Counted from the stretch's first letter, positions 22,072-34,320 are shown. The stretch: 64,000 bases of DNA from Moniliella sp. 'wahieum' (GCA_003971905.1 RSEE01000024.1:620001-684000); one strand, 5' to 3'. The notes: generated by a model not told the origin, from the letters alone. Numbers and translations are program-made.

Positions 22072-23406
22072 TCGTTGTTTTTCCCGACATTGTGGGAACT
22101 GTTGGTAAATGACGTGTACTAGTATGCTCGCCACTTTCCCCGTTATCTCTATAGTACTCTTCTATCTTGTGTCTGTGCCGGGTTGTCTTCCGACCCGGCC
22201 TTTTCCCTCTCGACTGAAGTTTGTCTTCCCAGAGAGGCAGTTCATCTTTCGCTATCATCCTACGACCGACGCTGTTCCTTTCTGCTCTATCAAGTTGAAT
22301 TAAGATCTCTATTGGCTATACTTAACGAGTGCCATTCTGGTTTCGAGGGACCATCGACACAACCCAGGAGGCAATAAGTGCAGCGTATGAGCTCGCAGCT
22401 TGTGTGGGGGGGGGGGCACATCCTTCCTGCTTTCGGAACGACCATGCTAATTTGTGCTCAAGAACAACGACCCCGGCTTGCCTGTGAGCGATGGATTGTT
22501 GTCAGAATCACACCGTGCTAGGGGGCCCTTGCCCACTAGGCCCGTATGGGCACTATGGCGTGATTCCTATCAGTTGGGAGATCCTGTGTCCACCTCTCGA
22601 CTGTGCCCCCTTCCTGAGGAGGACATATACCTCCTCTGCGTCCATAGATGTATGCAATCCATCTGCACCCTTTCCCCCATCTCCGTCTCCTGACAATTGT
22701 CATTGAGAACGAATGCGGCCCGCTGTTTGCCAGGGCTCATTTAATGACTCGCTGCTCTGCCCGAACCGGCGTGGACATGAACCGACTCCGCACCTCGCTT
22801 GTGTTGGGCGCTTCGGTTGCAGGGGAATGTTTCCCTCAACTTAGGCCAACTCCCGTATTTGGGGTCTGCTCAACGCCAAACACTCCACCACTGTCTCGGA
22901 CCGTGAACAAGTAAGTCTTAGAATGACCACTTCGGAAAGAGAGACACAATGGGTTGTCAAAACGGTTGACTACAGGTGCGACCCCATCCTCGCGTGTGCA
23001 ATCAGGCGCTGATTTGCTGTTGTGCTGACCAGATTGCGGCGATGGTTCAAGGCACGTAAGGGAAGGACGTCGAACCTAAGCCTGCGCCCAAATCCAAACT
23101 GTATCCTTTAGGGAGCGCTACCCTGCTACCGTTTTCTACCATGTATAGTTGACTACGAATTTCTTTCTGATCTTGTGAGCAGCATAAGTTTCGATACGCC
23201 TATCAGCGCATTGAGATACAAAATCGACGACGAGAAAGCGGACCAGAGATATTGCGCGAAGCCGAAGCCAGTGACGAGGGTAGGTCGCCAAAACAATCCA
23301 AAGCGGTGGGGAGAGTAGGAAGCGTAAGAACACCAAAGCCAGTGGAGAGGAGTGTAGGAGGCCAAAGGAGGCCGAACTCGTTGAGGGAGGGTACACATCA
23401 TGCAAC
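22072..23406. other. 1.3-kb gap; possible spliced plus-strand exons, otherwise nothing clear
   Basis: Includes an 11-G run at 22406-22416. Between about 22.9 and 23.4 kb the plus strand has short coding-like stretches (LRRWFKARKGRTSNLSLRP near 23.04 kb and HKFRYAYQRIEIQNRRRESG near 23.18 kb). They are bounded by plausible GT/AG sites, but I could not build a consistent gene. Confidence 0.3.
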
Positions 23407-24445
23407 TCATGGGCGTGAATATTTCTTGGCCTTGTTCGACTTTGAATATTTCCCTTTCGGGCTGCCTTTCCTCTTGCCCTTGCCCTGTGTATCGGAGGCC
23501 AGAGTGTCCTCCACCCACTCTTGCACTGGTTGCCAGGTTGCCGATTGGAACAAGTCTTGTGTCTGCAAGCCTAACATCCCGAGAAGTCCTTGGTTATCTT
23601 GATTTGGTTCCGCTGAGGACTTTGTGGCAAACCTTGCCTGTGCGTTGGATCGGCTCCTCTTTCCGCTCGCGCTTTTCATCTCATCTGGCCGTGGAGATTG
23701 GAGGCGAGTGATAAACCTTATGATGGCCATCGTCATACTCGCCAGCTTCGCTTGGACATCCAAGGGCAGAGTGCGCACCATGCTTACCGCGTCTGTACTG
23801 AGGGATTTCCAAAGATCGGACGTGTCCATTGCACCTTGGTCTAACACAAACAAACAAAAAATAGTTCAGTACCAAATTGGTCGGTATAGTCTTCAAGCGT
23901 ACGGACCAGGGTAGACAGAAGGTGAAGCGAGGCGCTGACTTGATGGGTCGCTCACTGCAGGAAAAACCTACCTTTCGGCCGTCCCGACGACTTGACGGGC
24001 CAGCCTGGGAAACTGGGACCCATTTATCGGCCCTATTGTATACGCCGAAGGTCGATCGCCACCCTTTCGTCGGAGTCACCCCTGGGGAGGTAACCGCATC
24101 GGCTTGGCCCGAAAGGATGCTGTACACGGCTAGGGCGGCAAAGAGGAGGAAGGACCACTTGATTGCCCACCATGCCATCCTCATACTGGATCGAACCGTA
24201 GAGGAGACCATGCGCACTGCAATGTACATTGCCAGGAGGGTGGCGAAAGGGGGTAGCAGTGTCGTCTTCCATGACGAAGGGTCATTGTACACCCCCCAAA
24301 AGGTGGTGTAGATCAGGTTGCTGAACACGCCCAGGAGGTAGTACAGCTGCCTTCCCACGATCGCGCAGGCGGTCGTAGTGATGGATGCCAGGGTAGCAGC
24401 GGGGGAATTGGAGGCGAGGGGGGCGGCGGGGTCGGGCAAGGCCAT
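23407..24445 (-). CDS. Small membrane protein, APQ12-like (nuclear envelope)
   Basis: The ATG at 24445 starts a protein with a first hydrophobic stretch (VGRQLYYLLGVFSNLIYTTFW), then LLPPFATLLAMYIAVRMV, and a second helix ending in WWAIKWSFLLFAALAVYSIL. This arrangement resembles Apq12, a two-helix protein of the ER and nuclear envelope needed for pore assembly and lipid balance. An intron probably starts at the GTAGGT near 23970 and ends at TTAG near 23842. The second exon encodes a soluble tail with TSDLWKSLSTDAV and a Lys-rich end. The splice phases disagree by one base, again consistent with a missing base. The family assignment rests on helix pattern only. Confidence 0.5.
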
Positions 24446-24577
24446 GACCAGCAGTAAAATCAGAGGTGGCGTTGGTGGGGCTGGCTGGTGACGGCCAAAC
24501 ATCGCAAAGCAACGCAAAAGGAGAGATCCTGATAGGCCCACGTGACTTGCGTCTTCGTTTCATTTTCTACGCACTGC

Positions 24578-24594
24578 AACGTTGAACGTTGAAG
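24578..24594. repeat. Heptamer array ACGT-TGA (2 units)
   Basis: CAACGTTGAACGTTGAAG: two AACGTT palindromes in period 7. Confidence 0.7.
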
Positions 24595-24644
24595 CGGCGC
24601 CAGTAAAGTTCAAAATGCAATGTGCCACATTTCGCAAGTACTAG

Positions 24645-24676
24645 AGTGACTAGCTAGTGACAGCTAGTGACTAGTG
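24645..24676. repeat. Imperfect CTAG-TGA island
   Basis: AGTGACTAGCTAGTGA followed by CAGCTAGTGACTAGTG: repeated TGA spaced by CTAG with small irregularities. Confidence 0.55.
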
Positions 24677-24857
24677 CAGCTTGAAACTTGCAGCGTGAAG
24701 ACGGCGGAATGGGACGCGCATTCCACAGTTCGCGCAGTAGGGGACAGGTGGCAGGACACTGTCGCCGTGCCGTCCTTTGTTCTGTACATGTCACACACGC
24801 GCCCTCACAATCTAAGACGACAGGTACGCTTCTGTCCCACCACCCCATCTGTACACC

Positions 24858-26319
24858 ATGTCCTTTGGCAAGCTCTACAGCGGTAACGTCAACTTTTTCC
24901 GTAACTGGCGGATCCGTGCTGCGGCCAAGCTGGCCGGGCTCGACATCGAGATCGTCCCCACCAAGCCTGGCGTGGGCACCAAAGAGCCCGAATTCCTTGC
25001 CCTCAACCCCAAGGGCAAAGTCCCTGTTTGGCAAGGCGCCGATGGCCTTGTTCTCACCGAGTCGCGTGCCATCGCACTTTACTGTATGTCCCCCTACCTC
25101 GTTCTTTCCCTTCGACAGCGATGTGTTCTTCGGAACAGTTATCCCTGGCTAAATGGCGGCATGGTAGCCGCCGGGTCGTGTCGAAAACGCTTGCACATAA
25201 TGTGGCTGAGCTGTACAGGGGGTGACACCGATTGACCCGATCAAGGTTACTAACGCTATTGTCTTCGTTTCATCATTAGTCGCCTCGCTCGCCAAGAATG
25301 CCAAGCTCCTCGGCAACGATGAAGCCACATCGGCTCTCATCACTTCGTGGGTTGAATGGGCTGACGATGAGGTGTTGAGCAAGGCCATGAGTATCTGCTA
25401 TCCCAAGTGGAACATTGTGCCTTACTTCAAGCCTCTTGACGCACTGCAGCGCGAGGCCCTTGCCAAGTCGTTCTCTGACCTCGAGAAGACCCTGGCCAAG
25501 AAGACCTTCCTGGTTGGCCACCGCCTGACGCTCGCCGACATTTTCGTCGCTAGCAGCCTCCAGTTCGTCTTCACCTCCATCTACGGTGCCGAAACTCGTG
25601 CGAACTACCCCAATATTGTCCGTTACTTCAACACGATTTACAATGTGCCTGGTATTAAGGAGATTGCCCCGACTGAGGCGTTGCTCGCCCAGGACTATAA
25701 GTTCACCGTTCCTAAGAAGGAGAAGGCGCCCAAGGCTGCCCCTACTCCTGCTGCTCCCAAGAAGGAGAAGGCAGCTCCCAAGCCTGCTGAGGATGCCGAA
25801 GAGCCCGTGAAGGAGGCCCCTAAGGCAAAGAACCCTCTGGACTTGCTCCCCAAATCCTCGTTCATCAACGACGACTGGAAGCGGGTCTACTCCAACCAGG
25901 ACACCAAGACCCAGGCCATCCCTTGGTTCTACCAGAACTTTGACTGGGAGGGCTGGTCCATTGTCAAGTTCCGCTTCAAGTACCCTGAGGACCTGACGGC
26001 CATCTTCATGAGCTCCAACTTGATTGGTGGTTTCTTCAACCGTCTGGAAGCTAGCCGTAAATACTTGATGGGCACCGGTGGCGTGTTCGGCGAGGCCAAC
26101 GACTCCGAGATCCAAGGTGTCTTCATTCTCCGTGGCCAAGACTGGAAGCCTGTCCTTGGTGTTGCACCCGACATCGAATCATACGAGATCACTCCCCTGG
26201 ATGTGCGCAACAACGAGGAGGACAAGAAGTACTTCGAGGGTATGCTTGAGTGGGACCTTTCGGTTCCGTCGCGCTCGGGTAAGCCCCTGGCCTACCAGGA
26301 CGGTAAGATACTCAAGTAA
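24858..26319 (+). CDS. Translation elongation factor 1B gamma subunit
   Basis: Exons 24858-25083 and 25280-26319 (intron 25084-25279, 196 bp, the longest well-supported intron here) give 421 residues. An N-terminal GST-like thioredoxin fold contains GKVPVWQGADGLVLTESRAIALY. It is followed by the GST C-terminal helical domain, a Lys/Pro/Ala-rich linker (about residues 215-260), and the conserved EF1G domain with SSFINDDWKRVYSN, FDWEGWSIVKFRFKYPEDL and GGFFNRLEASRKY. eEF1B-gamma anchors the eEF1B complex that recharges eEF1A with GTP. Yeast orthologues are CAM1/TEF4. The frame is intact. C-ending codons are common, which suggests high expression. Confidence 0.96.
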
Positions 26320-26913
26320 GCGCTGGGCTCCCTGCGTTCACTGGCTTGAATTTCATGGTTAGATTCTCACTTTGATGCCCGTTCATTTGGCCCAATATTA
26401 GTCCCTATTTCCTGTAGAACAAAAAATCATATGAGGAAGGGAACACCTAAACCAGTGGGTCAGAAGTAGGTTCAACATTGTGAATGGTATTAGATGTGGT
26501 AGTACATCTATGAAAAGAAGTATCTATTGAGGTGTTATTAAGGAGGATGTCGTTGATACCGATGGTGGGGAAGATATGCGTGAGGAAAATTTGTCAAGAA
26601 GTACCACCATCAACAACAGCTTTTTCTGCTCAAATTTGGCCTATAAAGCAGAGTGGCATGCTTTGCCCTCATCTCTGCTCCGGGCTCCGGTGAGGTTGCG
26701 GTCGACGAAGTAGAGCACAGGTAGAGCTGTGTGCGAGGATCGCCACAAAATGGCAGGGGGGCAAGGGGGCGAATCTGGCCGAGTTCAGCGCTGGCTAGCT
26801 GGGAGGTAAGATCTAAGATCCGAGAAGAAGCGGGGTGGGCGTCCCGAGAACAAGACCAGTTGTGGTTCACAGGGCGATGCGTCGCTGAAAAGCCGCACGA
26901 TATAAACACGCTC

Positions 26914-26933
26914 GTCACGCGTCACGCGTCACG
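26914..26933. repeat. Heptamer array CGCG-TCA (about 3 units)
   Basis: GTCACGC repeated in exact period 7, giving overlapping ACGCGT palindromes. Confidence 0.85.
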
Positions 26934-26974
26934 AAGTTACGCGTGACAAAATCAGCGTTCAATAACATGTAACA

Positions 26975-27012
26975 GTGACTAGTGATCGAGTGATCATCGA
27001 TCATCGATCATA
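26975..27012. repeat. Mixed heptamer array CTAG-TGA then TCGA-TCA
   Basis: TGACTAGTGATCGAGTGA is followed by TCATCGATCATCGATCA. The tetramer changes from CTAG to TCGA while the 7-bp rhythm is largely kept. Confidence 0.8.
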
Positions 27013-27042
27013 GCGATAATCGATAATCTATCGCGTGACAGT

Positions 27043-27064
27043 GACATGCGACATGCGACATACG
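27043..27064. repeat. Heptamer array CATG-CGA (3 units)
   Basis: GACATGC, GACATGC, GACATAC in period 7; tetramer CATG with spacer CGA instead of TCA/TGA. Confidence 0.7.
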
Positions 27065-27308
27065 ATGCTGCGCCACACATCACCCATCACGCACAGCACG
27101 TCACGCAACACTTCACCTTTCAAACACGCTTCCCTACGTCATCGACGTCATCACGCCGTCGTCACCCCATCAATCATCGATCCTCAAGCCTGGCCTCAAG
27201 CCTCAAGGAGGCCTCAGGGCCTCAGGTTGCTGCCAAGTACCAGCAGGTATACTAACCCCCAGCGGCGAGGCCCAGCCGCCACTCGCTCCGCCACTTCTTG
27301 CTCCCGGC

Positions 27309-28364
27309 ATGGCCAACCCACACAACGCATACATCATTGCCAATGTTCTCCAGGACGCCGACGAGTTGCGCAAACGCGGCGCCCTGACCCAATCCGCCGT
27401 CACTGCCATCACTGCCCCACTTGAGCCGTACCGCGCCCTCGCTGACCCCTATCTATCTGCCCCCGGCGGACATCCCCCGCCCCTTGGTGTGCCCCCCGCC
27501 CATATTTCCAGTGCCAGGGGGAGCGCCAGTGTGGAATTACCGGTCGCCACCCCTGAAACTGCCAATGCTCCGTCCGCCCCTGCAACTACCCCACCCTCCG
27601 CTTCCTCTGTTCCCGAGGACGGCACCCGACCATCCGTCGCCGACATCACCACGCGCCTGGATGGACATATAAGCGCCCCCTCCACCATCAAAGGGACCAG
27701 TGGCGTCCCGAAACGTGCTCCTCCCTCTGTGCCAGCCAAGATCCCTGCGGAGCATACCAACGACGAGAAGGGTGAGCGAGCCCGGGCAAAGTGGGATTAC
27801 AAGGCCTCCGCGAACGACGAGCTGGAATTTTCCAAGGGAGATGTGATATTGGTGGGTGAGCGTACGACGGAGGATTGGTGGAAGGGGCATCGGGTTGGCG
27901 CTGTCGGCGCAGAAATCCGGGACCGATTGTTCCCAGCCAACTATGTGGAAATGATCAAGACCCACTCTCTTTCCACCCGTGCGTCGCATGGGGGGGAGAA
28001 AGACCCGCCTCCCGCATACGGAACAGCAACTGGATCCAGCACTTATGGAGAACCGTACGGGTCTTCCACCACTTACGGGACGCCTCGCGCCACAGCGACT
28101 GGATATGGAGGTTACCAGAGTTATGGTGCTCCGCCCCCTGCTGGCGTAGGGTATGGGGCAGCGGCCCATGCGACCCCTCAACCCTTTCAGGCTCGCCCAG
28201 CAGCGGGGCTGGATCCATCCCCACCGCCAGTGTCCCCCGAGGACGCTCACCACAACCACCACACGGAGAAAGTATCCAAGGCGATGAATTCCAAAATCGG
28301 TCGCGCCGCCGTACGTCGTGTGGCGTCTGGTGCGGCGGCGAGGGTTGTGGGCAGTATCATCTGA
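27309..28364 (+). CDS. SH3-domain protein, LSB1/PIN3-like
   Basis: Single exon, 351 residues, intact frame. N-terminal helical segment (IIANVLQDADELRKRGALTQSAVTAI) as in Lsb1/Pin3. A Pro-rich stretch follows, then an SH3 domain (about residues 155-220: ARAKWDYKASANDELEFSKGD, EDWWKG, LFPANYVEMI). A Gly/Tyr/Pro-rich low-complexity region precedes a C-terminal HHNHHTEKVSKAMNSKIGRAAVRRV tail, also typical of this group. Lsb proteins bind Las17/WASP and tune actin nucleation at endocytic sites; Pin3 also influences prion formation in yeast. The role here is inferred from architecture. Confidence 0.82.
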   Translation: MANPHNAYIIANVLQDADELRKRGALTQSAVTAITAPLEPYRALADPYLSAPGGHPPPLGVPPAHISSARGSASVELPVATPETANAPSAPATTPPSASSVPEDGTRPSVADITTRLDGHISAPSTIKGTSGVPKRAPPSVPAKIPAEHTNDEKGERARAKWDYKASANDELEFSKGDVILVGERTTEDWWKGHRVGAVGAEIRDRLFPANYVEMIKTHSLSTRASHGGEKDPPPAYGTATGSSTYGEPYGSSTTYGTPRATATGYGGYQSYGAPPPAGVGYGAAAHATPQPFQARPAAGLDPSPPPVSPEDAHHNHHTEKVSKAMNSKIGRAAVRRVASGAAARVVGSII

Positions 28365-29115
28365 TCTGAAGGAATCATCGCCCATGCGCCATGGGCTTCT
28401 CTTGTTGGGAATGACCTGGACCGGTCTCGCTCACTCATATAGGGCCTTTTCAGGCCCTTTTGCGGTTCTGTTTTTTACTACCTCTGATCTCACCTTCCAT
28501 CCTTTTTGGACTCGACCCTTCTATGGACACATTATTTTGTGATCAGCTTGCAACCTTCCTTGAACAATTTCTAAATCTGATGAACTCGGACGCTTTCGGG
28601 CCGGACTTGGTCCATGATGATGTGCAATAACCCGTTGGTCTGGGTGGGATATATACAGACATGGAAGACTCATGTTGAGTTCTTACGTCTCACGCGTTGA
28701 TCGGCATATTATGAAGAACCAGTCAAGAAAACAAGTAATATAATAGTCTGCTCTTTCCAAGGCCGAGCCGCAGACCACTAGTACTACCACTAAACAACTC
28801 AGAATAGTACCAGTGGTTAGCATAAATGAAGGGCCCAAGGCTGAGACACCGAGACCCTATGAGGTCTCTGGTCGCCTCACAGTCCTGAGGAGCATGAGGT
28901 CTGAGTAGTACTAAAGAGTGAATACACTTGGGAGTGTTTAGAAGTTGAAATTGCGTAGGTGTATGTTCGAGGTACGAGAAGTGGAAGAGATGGAGAGACG
29001 GAAGAAAGGCTCTTTATTAGCAGAAGATGCCCTCCCCCAATAAACTCCCCGTAGATGAATGTTAGAATGGAGCGAAGGACTAGGCCGCTGAAAGAGGGTT
29101 GTAACGGGCAAGAAG
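28365..29115. other. Convergent intergenic region, no gene seen
   Basis: Shared 3' region of the SH3 gene (+) and the Zn2Cys6 gene (-). A self-complementary GGCCTTTTCAGGCC element at about 28442 could act in transcript ending (inference). Confidence 0.45.
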
Positions 29116-30918
29116 TTAAGGTGGAGCCCGCCGGGGTTCAGAATATATGTGATCCGGAGCCATTGGATATCCCCCCGTTCTCGGGGATAAGGCGACGGAG
29201 GAAAATGGACCCACAAAATCGTAGGCCCCACCAGCCGTAGTTGGCAAGGATCCTTCCATAGAAGCGACCTGGCCACTCGTTTCTCCCCTACCACTCGGAA
29301 ACTCCTCTCCCCGGGGAGGAAGGGTGAGGCGGAGTGGTTCGTAGGGCAGGCCAGTGTCGGCGTAGGTGCGGAGAGACGAGTCTGGGGTTACAAGCCCCCC
29401 AGCTATTCCTGCGTGCGTATGGACCAGACCCGAGGGTTGATTGTAAGGTTGGAGAGGGTTGGGTCCATGGCTGTTGCGGCCACTGAAGGTCGGAAAGTGC
29501 GTGTTGTTTGGGGAAGCCAGGGGAGGGTACGGCTCGGAGGAAAGTTTTTGCTCAAAGAAGGATAGTGAGAAGGCAGGACGTGTGGGGAACATCGTCTGAC
29601 TTGAAGCCATGGTCGAAGGCCACGTCGAAGATCCACCAATTCCTGACTGGTGCTCGGAAGAATGAGCATCGTACACGCCACCAATAGACTTCCGTTCGAA
29701 ATCGGAGCGGGGCGGACCTGGTGGACCTGCTCTAGGCCCCGCGGGGGCAAAGAGCCATGGACTCTGATGATCGTGAGAAACAGATGTGGTATTGGGGCTG
29801 TACTCCCGTGAGATCCATGATTGGGAAGAGCTCCCCTCTGTGGGGAAAGACCAACGTTGTTGGTCCAGAGGCCAGTGCCCTTGCGCGGGCTTCTCCATCT
29901 CCCTCCCTTCACTCTGTCCAGGTTGATGGCCTGCACCCCCCTGAATAGGAGGAAATGAGATGGGATTGTACGCGCACCTCGTTTCCCCTGCTGGGATTAC
30001 TGTAGCCATAGAAGGAGAGGGGTTAGCTCCCTCAGATTCGGGAGGTTGAGACATGCTGGGATGAGGATAGGGACGAGCCAGGCCCATTTGAGGTATCGAC
30101 AAATGATCGTCCGGCCGAGGTGGAGCCAAAGAAGCGGGTTGGAGCGGCACAGATTGTTGCCTCTCGTCAACGGATGAAGACTGTGCACGGCGAGAACGTT
30201 GGCGGTGCTTCAAGGAGGGGATTTCCAATCCAGCGGCTCGATACGCGGCCCGCTCTTTACTGTATGGGTAACCATATAATAATCACATCAGCTCATGAAC
30301 GCAGGGAAAACGAGAGAGAGGAGTATGAGAAGCTCTATTAGTACACGTACTTTGAAGGGGGTCCCCTACGCATCAAAATGTCTGACCTGGTGCACTTGCG
30401 GCCCAGGTGGGCACATCGGCCACAAACAGGCATCTTGCGGTCGCACTTGGTTTTCCTGTAGTGACGGGTCAGCCATATCCCTGTACGCTCCACAAGGAGA
30501 CGAGGAAATAGGGGAAGCGTGCAGAAGAGAAAAGGGCGAGCGGAGAGGGAGTAAATTGAGAAGCCGGAGGGAAACGCAGAGAGAGGGGACTGCGAGAGGG
30601 ATTGGGAGTGGAAGATTGTCGGAAAGGAGCGTACCTTCGTCGGCAACTATCACAGGCCGGATTTCCCTCGTAAGAGGAATCGCTGCGGCGTCGCAAATTC
30701 TCAAGCGCGAGCATGGTTTGATCAAGACTGTCTCCTGGACGGCGTAAGGGGGGGTTGGAGTTGATTTCTCCCACAGACGTTGGAACACGCTCGGTTATTT
30801 CACCTGCGCCAAGGTGTGGAGACACATTCTCCATCGAGACGTTAGGTACCGAATTGACGAGAGAGGGCGTCCAGTTCGGCTGATGGGCCGAACGGGAAGG
30901 AGGAAGAGGTGGTGGCAT
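29116..30918 (-). CDS. Zn2Cys6 (fungal binuclear cluster) transcription factor
   Basis: Three exons (30918-30635, 30455-30351, 30259-29116) join in phase to 510 residues. The Zn2Cys6 motif is split by the first intron (30456-30634): ACDSCRRR, then KTKCDRKMPVCGRCAHLGRKC, with all six cysteines at family spacing. The second intron is 30260-30350. The rest is Pro/Ser/Gly-rich with no fungal-specific regulatory domain that I recognise. The cluster sits near residue 90 rather than at the extreme N-terminus. The target genes cannot be read from the sequence. Confidence 0.85.
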
Positions 30919-33230
30919 GTTGACTCTTGGCCACGTAGTTTAGGGGGGGTTGGGCCGAGGGTGGGAACTTCAGAACGGTCTGAAGGGGCGCACGCGACCT
31001 AGGGAAAAGGAAAGAAGTCCAAGAGAAGGGTGGGGTGCGCACGGCCGGCCGTGTCTGCTCGACTCCCTGGCACAGATGGGCGCGAAGGTGGCGAAGGTGA
31101 CGAGAAACGAATGCAAAGGTGGTCGTTCACTGTATTCGCAGGGACTGCACGGCAGAAATGAGGACCCAGTAGGCGTCAGCCGAAAGACGGAGCGGGCGGT
31201 CCAACTTGGGAGTGAGCTGAAGGCGGTGGCAAATAAGAGAGAAGCCAGGGTGCAACACTCGCCACTATATGGAGGGAATTTATCCCCCCGGAAGACCCAG
31301 TAGATCACGGGTCGCGTGTCACAATGACATGTCACATCCCAAGGGCTTTCGCATATCCATGCCTCCGTCCTGTTGAACCATGCGAGCGCAGCAGGACGTT
31401 ATGATGTGTGAAGCCCGAGGGGTACTAGTGCCGCAAGAGCTCTTCAATGCATGTTTGGGATGAAACAAGGATAAGGCCAAAGGCCTAAGAACGGACTACA
31501 CAACTCTCGCTCTGCATCGCAGTCCCACCCCTGTAAGGTACGGTGATGAAGTCGATGAAGTCACCCCTGGATAGTATGCTACAGTGCCTGTTGCCCTCAC
31601 AACATAAGTGCCCACCTAGTACTACAGGACGAAAATGTGGGACAAGCTGGTGCAAAGGCGGCATCCCACTGTCTGGCCCCATTTTTCATCACATGTCATC
31701 GGTACTCAGTACCCAGTCTCTCTTCCGCTCGCCATTGACGCAAGGAGTGAGACGGAACACCGCAGTGTACCTTCTACACGTGAACCACTCATATACATCA
31801 TCAAAAGCGGCAGTTTGGTGCCTCCTGCCACCTGTCCCAACATGCCCTATTATGTATTACAGGAGCAGGGGGCAAAAGTGGCAAGACAGTGAATCGAGAA
31901 GGAGAAAAGAGAATGGGAAGCCATAGACAAGCCACATGGTACATACCGACATCGCCTCTCAGACTGTGAGCATTCACTGATCAGGCACCAATGTTGGAGT
32001 ACATCGAACACAACCAGAACGGGTCGGTCTCTCGAGTGATCTAGTGGTATATGAGTATACGACAGTCCTCCGCGCCGGGGGAAGGCACGCCGGGTTGTGC
32101 GAGGCGGTGCATGAGAGGCCTGGCTTAAGACGCCGGCGGCGACAAGATGCGTCTCTCGGTTCAATTTACACAGTGCTCTCGAGACCTCCGCCAGTGTGGC
32201 CATACAAAGTGAGAGGCAAGGGAGGGCAGTAGTAGAGACAGGGCACGATCATGCGTCATACGCATGCATCATGCGATCGTCGGGCCCATCGCCTAGCCGC
32301 TCCGTAGCGCTATATGTAAGTTCCTGGCCCCCTCCGTCGGTTACCGGTTGCACGTTACGCGTGCGCGTTACATGGGCATGGTACATGTTTCATCTATGTG
32401 GTTACATGGTACAATACTTGCGTCACATGTCACAGAACGGGCCACCGGGTCACAGCGTTCAGCTATCTATATACCACACAAGAGAACTCACGCGCTCATG
32501 TGGCTGCTGATAGCCCCATAGGACATACGGCAAAGGAAGGGGGAGCTCGAAAAGCGGACAACCTGTATGAGATCATGAGGCCGGAGGCCTGAAGAACAAA
32601 TGAGAGCGGGGCAACGGGGGCTAAAGCACATATACAGGCAGGAATTGCAGGCATTATGATGATGGGTGTTGCACTCAACAGATCAATACGCCTGCGGTCG
32701 GGACGGGGATCTATAGGGGACTAGAACGGGGAGAGTTGTCCATGATGCATGAGCGATGAGCGATTCTCGATTCCGTGAATATTGAATTGACCTGATGGTG
32801 AAGCTTTAAGTGTGACGGGTGACGCCACGCGTCACAGAGTACCCAAGAAAGCCATGTGTGGGAAGCGCCAGCAGACCCTGCGGATTGGCCGGCTCCGCCT
32901 GAGGCCTCAGATCCTAAATCTCAGACCTCGATGCCACACATGACGAATGTCACGTCACAAACTGCTGCTGTGCGTCCTACAGGCTACACTGTCACAGGTC
33001 ACCATGTCACATACGTCACATGTCACACCTCCCATACACCAGTTAGTTGCATGCAGAATGTTAGTACGTTCGTACTCCGTACTTGTGTATGTACGCCTGA
33101 ATCAGTATTCAGTACGTACCCAGTCCCCAACGCCAACGACGAACGTCAAGCGGAACGTCGAATGCCCACCTACTTAATAGCGGCTACGGTCTCAGTCTCT
33201 CAGGCAAAGAGCTCGCCGGCCAATGATTAA

Positions 33231-33280
33231 TGAGCGCTGAGCGCGCTGAGCGATGATCAATGATCGCTGATCGCTGATAG
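33231..33280. repeat. Heptamer island GCGC-TGA / GATC-GCT
   Basis: TGAGCGCTGAGCGCGCTGAG, then TGATCGCTGATCGCTGAT. TGA recurs with a 7-bp rhythm and changing tetramers. Confidence 0.75.
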
Positions 33281-33530
33281 TCATCGACCCTGGTGACCTG
33301 TGTTCTCCCTGCTCTGAATCTGACCCGCTCCGGCCTCACACTACTAGCGCTAGCTAACAGAACGCACTGACGCTTTCGAGGATAGTCCATAGCAGGTTCC
33401 CGTGATGCATGATGCTTGAGAACGGTAAGACCGGCGCGGCAGACCCAACACAACTGCTGGCCCGACCAAGTCTCCGACCCCGTAGTGGCCAAAACTATAA
33501 TCTGCCGTCGTTTGTGGCTTGGAGAGCAGG

Positions 33531-33552
33531 GCTTGAAGCTTGAAGCTTGATG
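33531..33552. repeat. Heptamer array AGCT-TGA (3 units)
   Basis: GCTTGAAGCTTGAAGCTTGA, exact period 7. Confidence 0.8.
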
Positions 33553-33685
33553 CTCTCTCCTGGCTACCGTACGCATAGTCCACTCTGGCTACTGGCCACC
33601 CCATAATTAATTGGGGCTATTCTTCTACTGAATCTCAGTACCGAGCCTAAGCATCGCGCGTCCCTTTTGCAGAACGGCTACTGGC

Positions 33686-33732
33686 GTCACGCGTCACACG
33701 TCATCGATCATGCGTCACACGTCATCAATGAT
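33686..33732. repeat. Mixed CGCG-TCA / TCGA-TCA island
   Basis: GTCACGCGTCACACGTCATC followed by GATCATGCGTCACACGTCAT; an internal partial duplication of the island. Confidence 0.7.
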
Positions 33733-33819
33733 CAGCATCGACGTCATCGCGTCGCTGCCAGTGCCAAACTTCATCGATCATCGCCTTTTTCGCCACCCGC
33801 TACAGTCGGCGACGGTGTA

Positions 33820-33846
33820 GTCGCATGTCGCATGTCGCATGTCGCG
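33820..33846. repeat. Heptamer array CATG-TCG (3-4 units)
   Basis: GTCGCAT repeated in exact period 7. Confidence 0.8.
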
Positions 33847-33880
33847 GCAGGCCACCGCTCCTATCGGCGTTCGACTTGGT

Positions 33881-33896
33881 GCTTAAAGCTTAAAGC
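33881..33896. repeat. Heptamer array AGCT-TAA (2 units)
   Basis: GCTTAAAGCTTAAAGC, exact period 7. Confidence 0.65.
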
Positions 33897-34320
33897 GTAT
33901 CCCAACTCAACGTCTCAACGTCTCAACTCTCGAGGCTAGCCCTGCCTAACCGCGAAGTCTCGCGAAGTCTATCAGCACCGGCATAGAAGTACTAAGGAAG
34001 CTGGCTTGAAGCTAAGCGCGCGCTAAGCACTCTCAAAAAGAAGCGTGGTCTGCGGCCTCCGCACCTCCTTCTGATGCCCGAAGCCTATCGTTAGGACTTC
34101 TAGGGCTTGAAATGGAAGGGCTCGACGCTGATGCGCTGATGTATGATGACCGGTGAGCGGTGAGCGCTCAGGCTGAGCGGCGACCAGGAGGGCGATGGTT
34201 AATGATTTCTGTAATAATCGATGGCTACTCGATCTAATCAAAGATCGAAGTCAATGACCGTGGTCCGATGACCGTCATCGACTCGTACTCAGTACTCAAT
34301 CTCTATGTTGTGTGCATTCC

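Larger units (their letters stand above)
24446..24857. other. Divergent promoter region with heptamer arrays
   Basis: Shared upstream region of the APQ12-like (-) and eEF1B-gamma (+) genes, with ACGT-TGA and CTAG-TGA repeats. Confidence 0.5.
26320..27308. other. 1-kb intergenic region rich in heptamer arrays
   Basis: eEF1B-gamma 3' region, then the SH3 gene promoter. CGCG-TCA, TCGA-TCA and CATG-CGA arrays occur at 26.91-27.07 kb. No gene supported. Confidence 0.5.

Noticed and set aside
32031-32130. tRNA-like segment: GGTCTCT and AGAGGCC could pair, with CTAGTGGTATA resembling a D arm
   Set aside because: No T arm with a GTTCRA loop and no convincing anticodon stem; the 7-bp pairing includes a wobble and may be chance.
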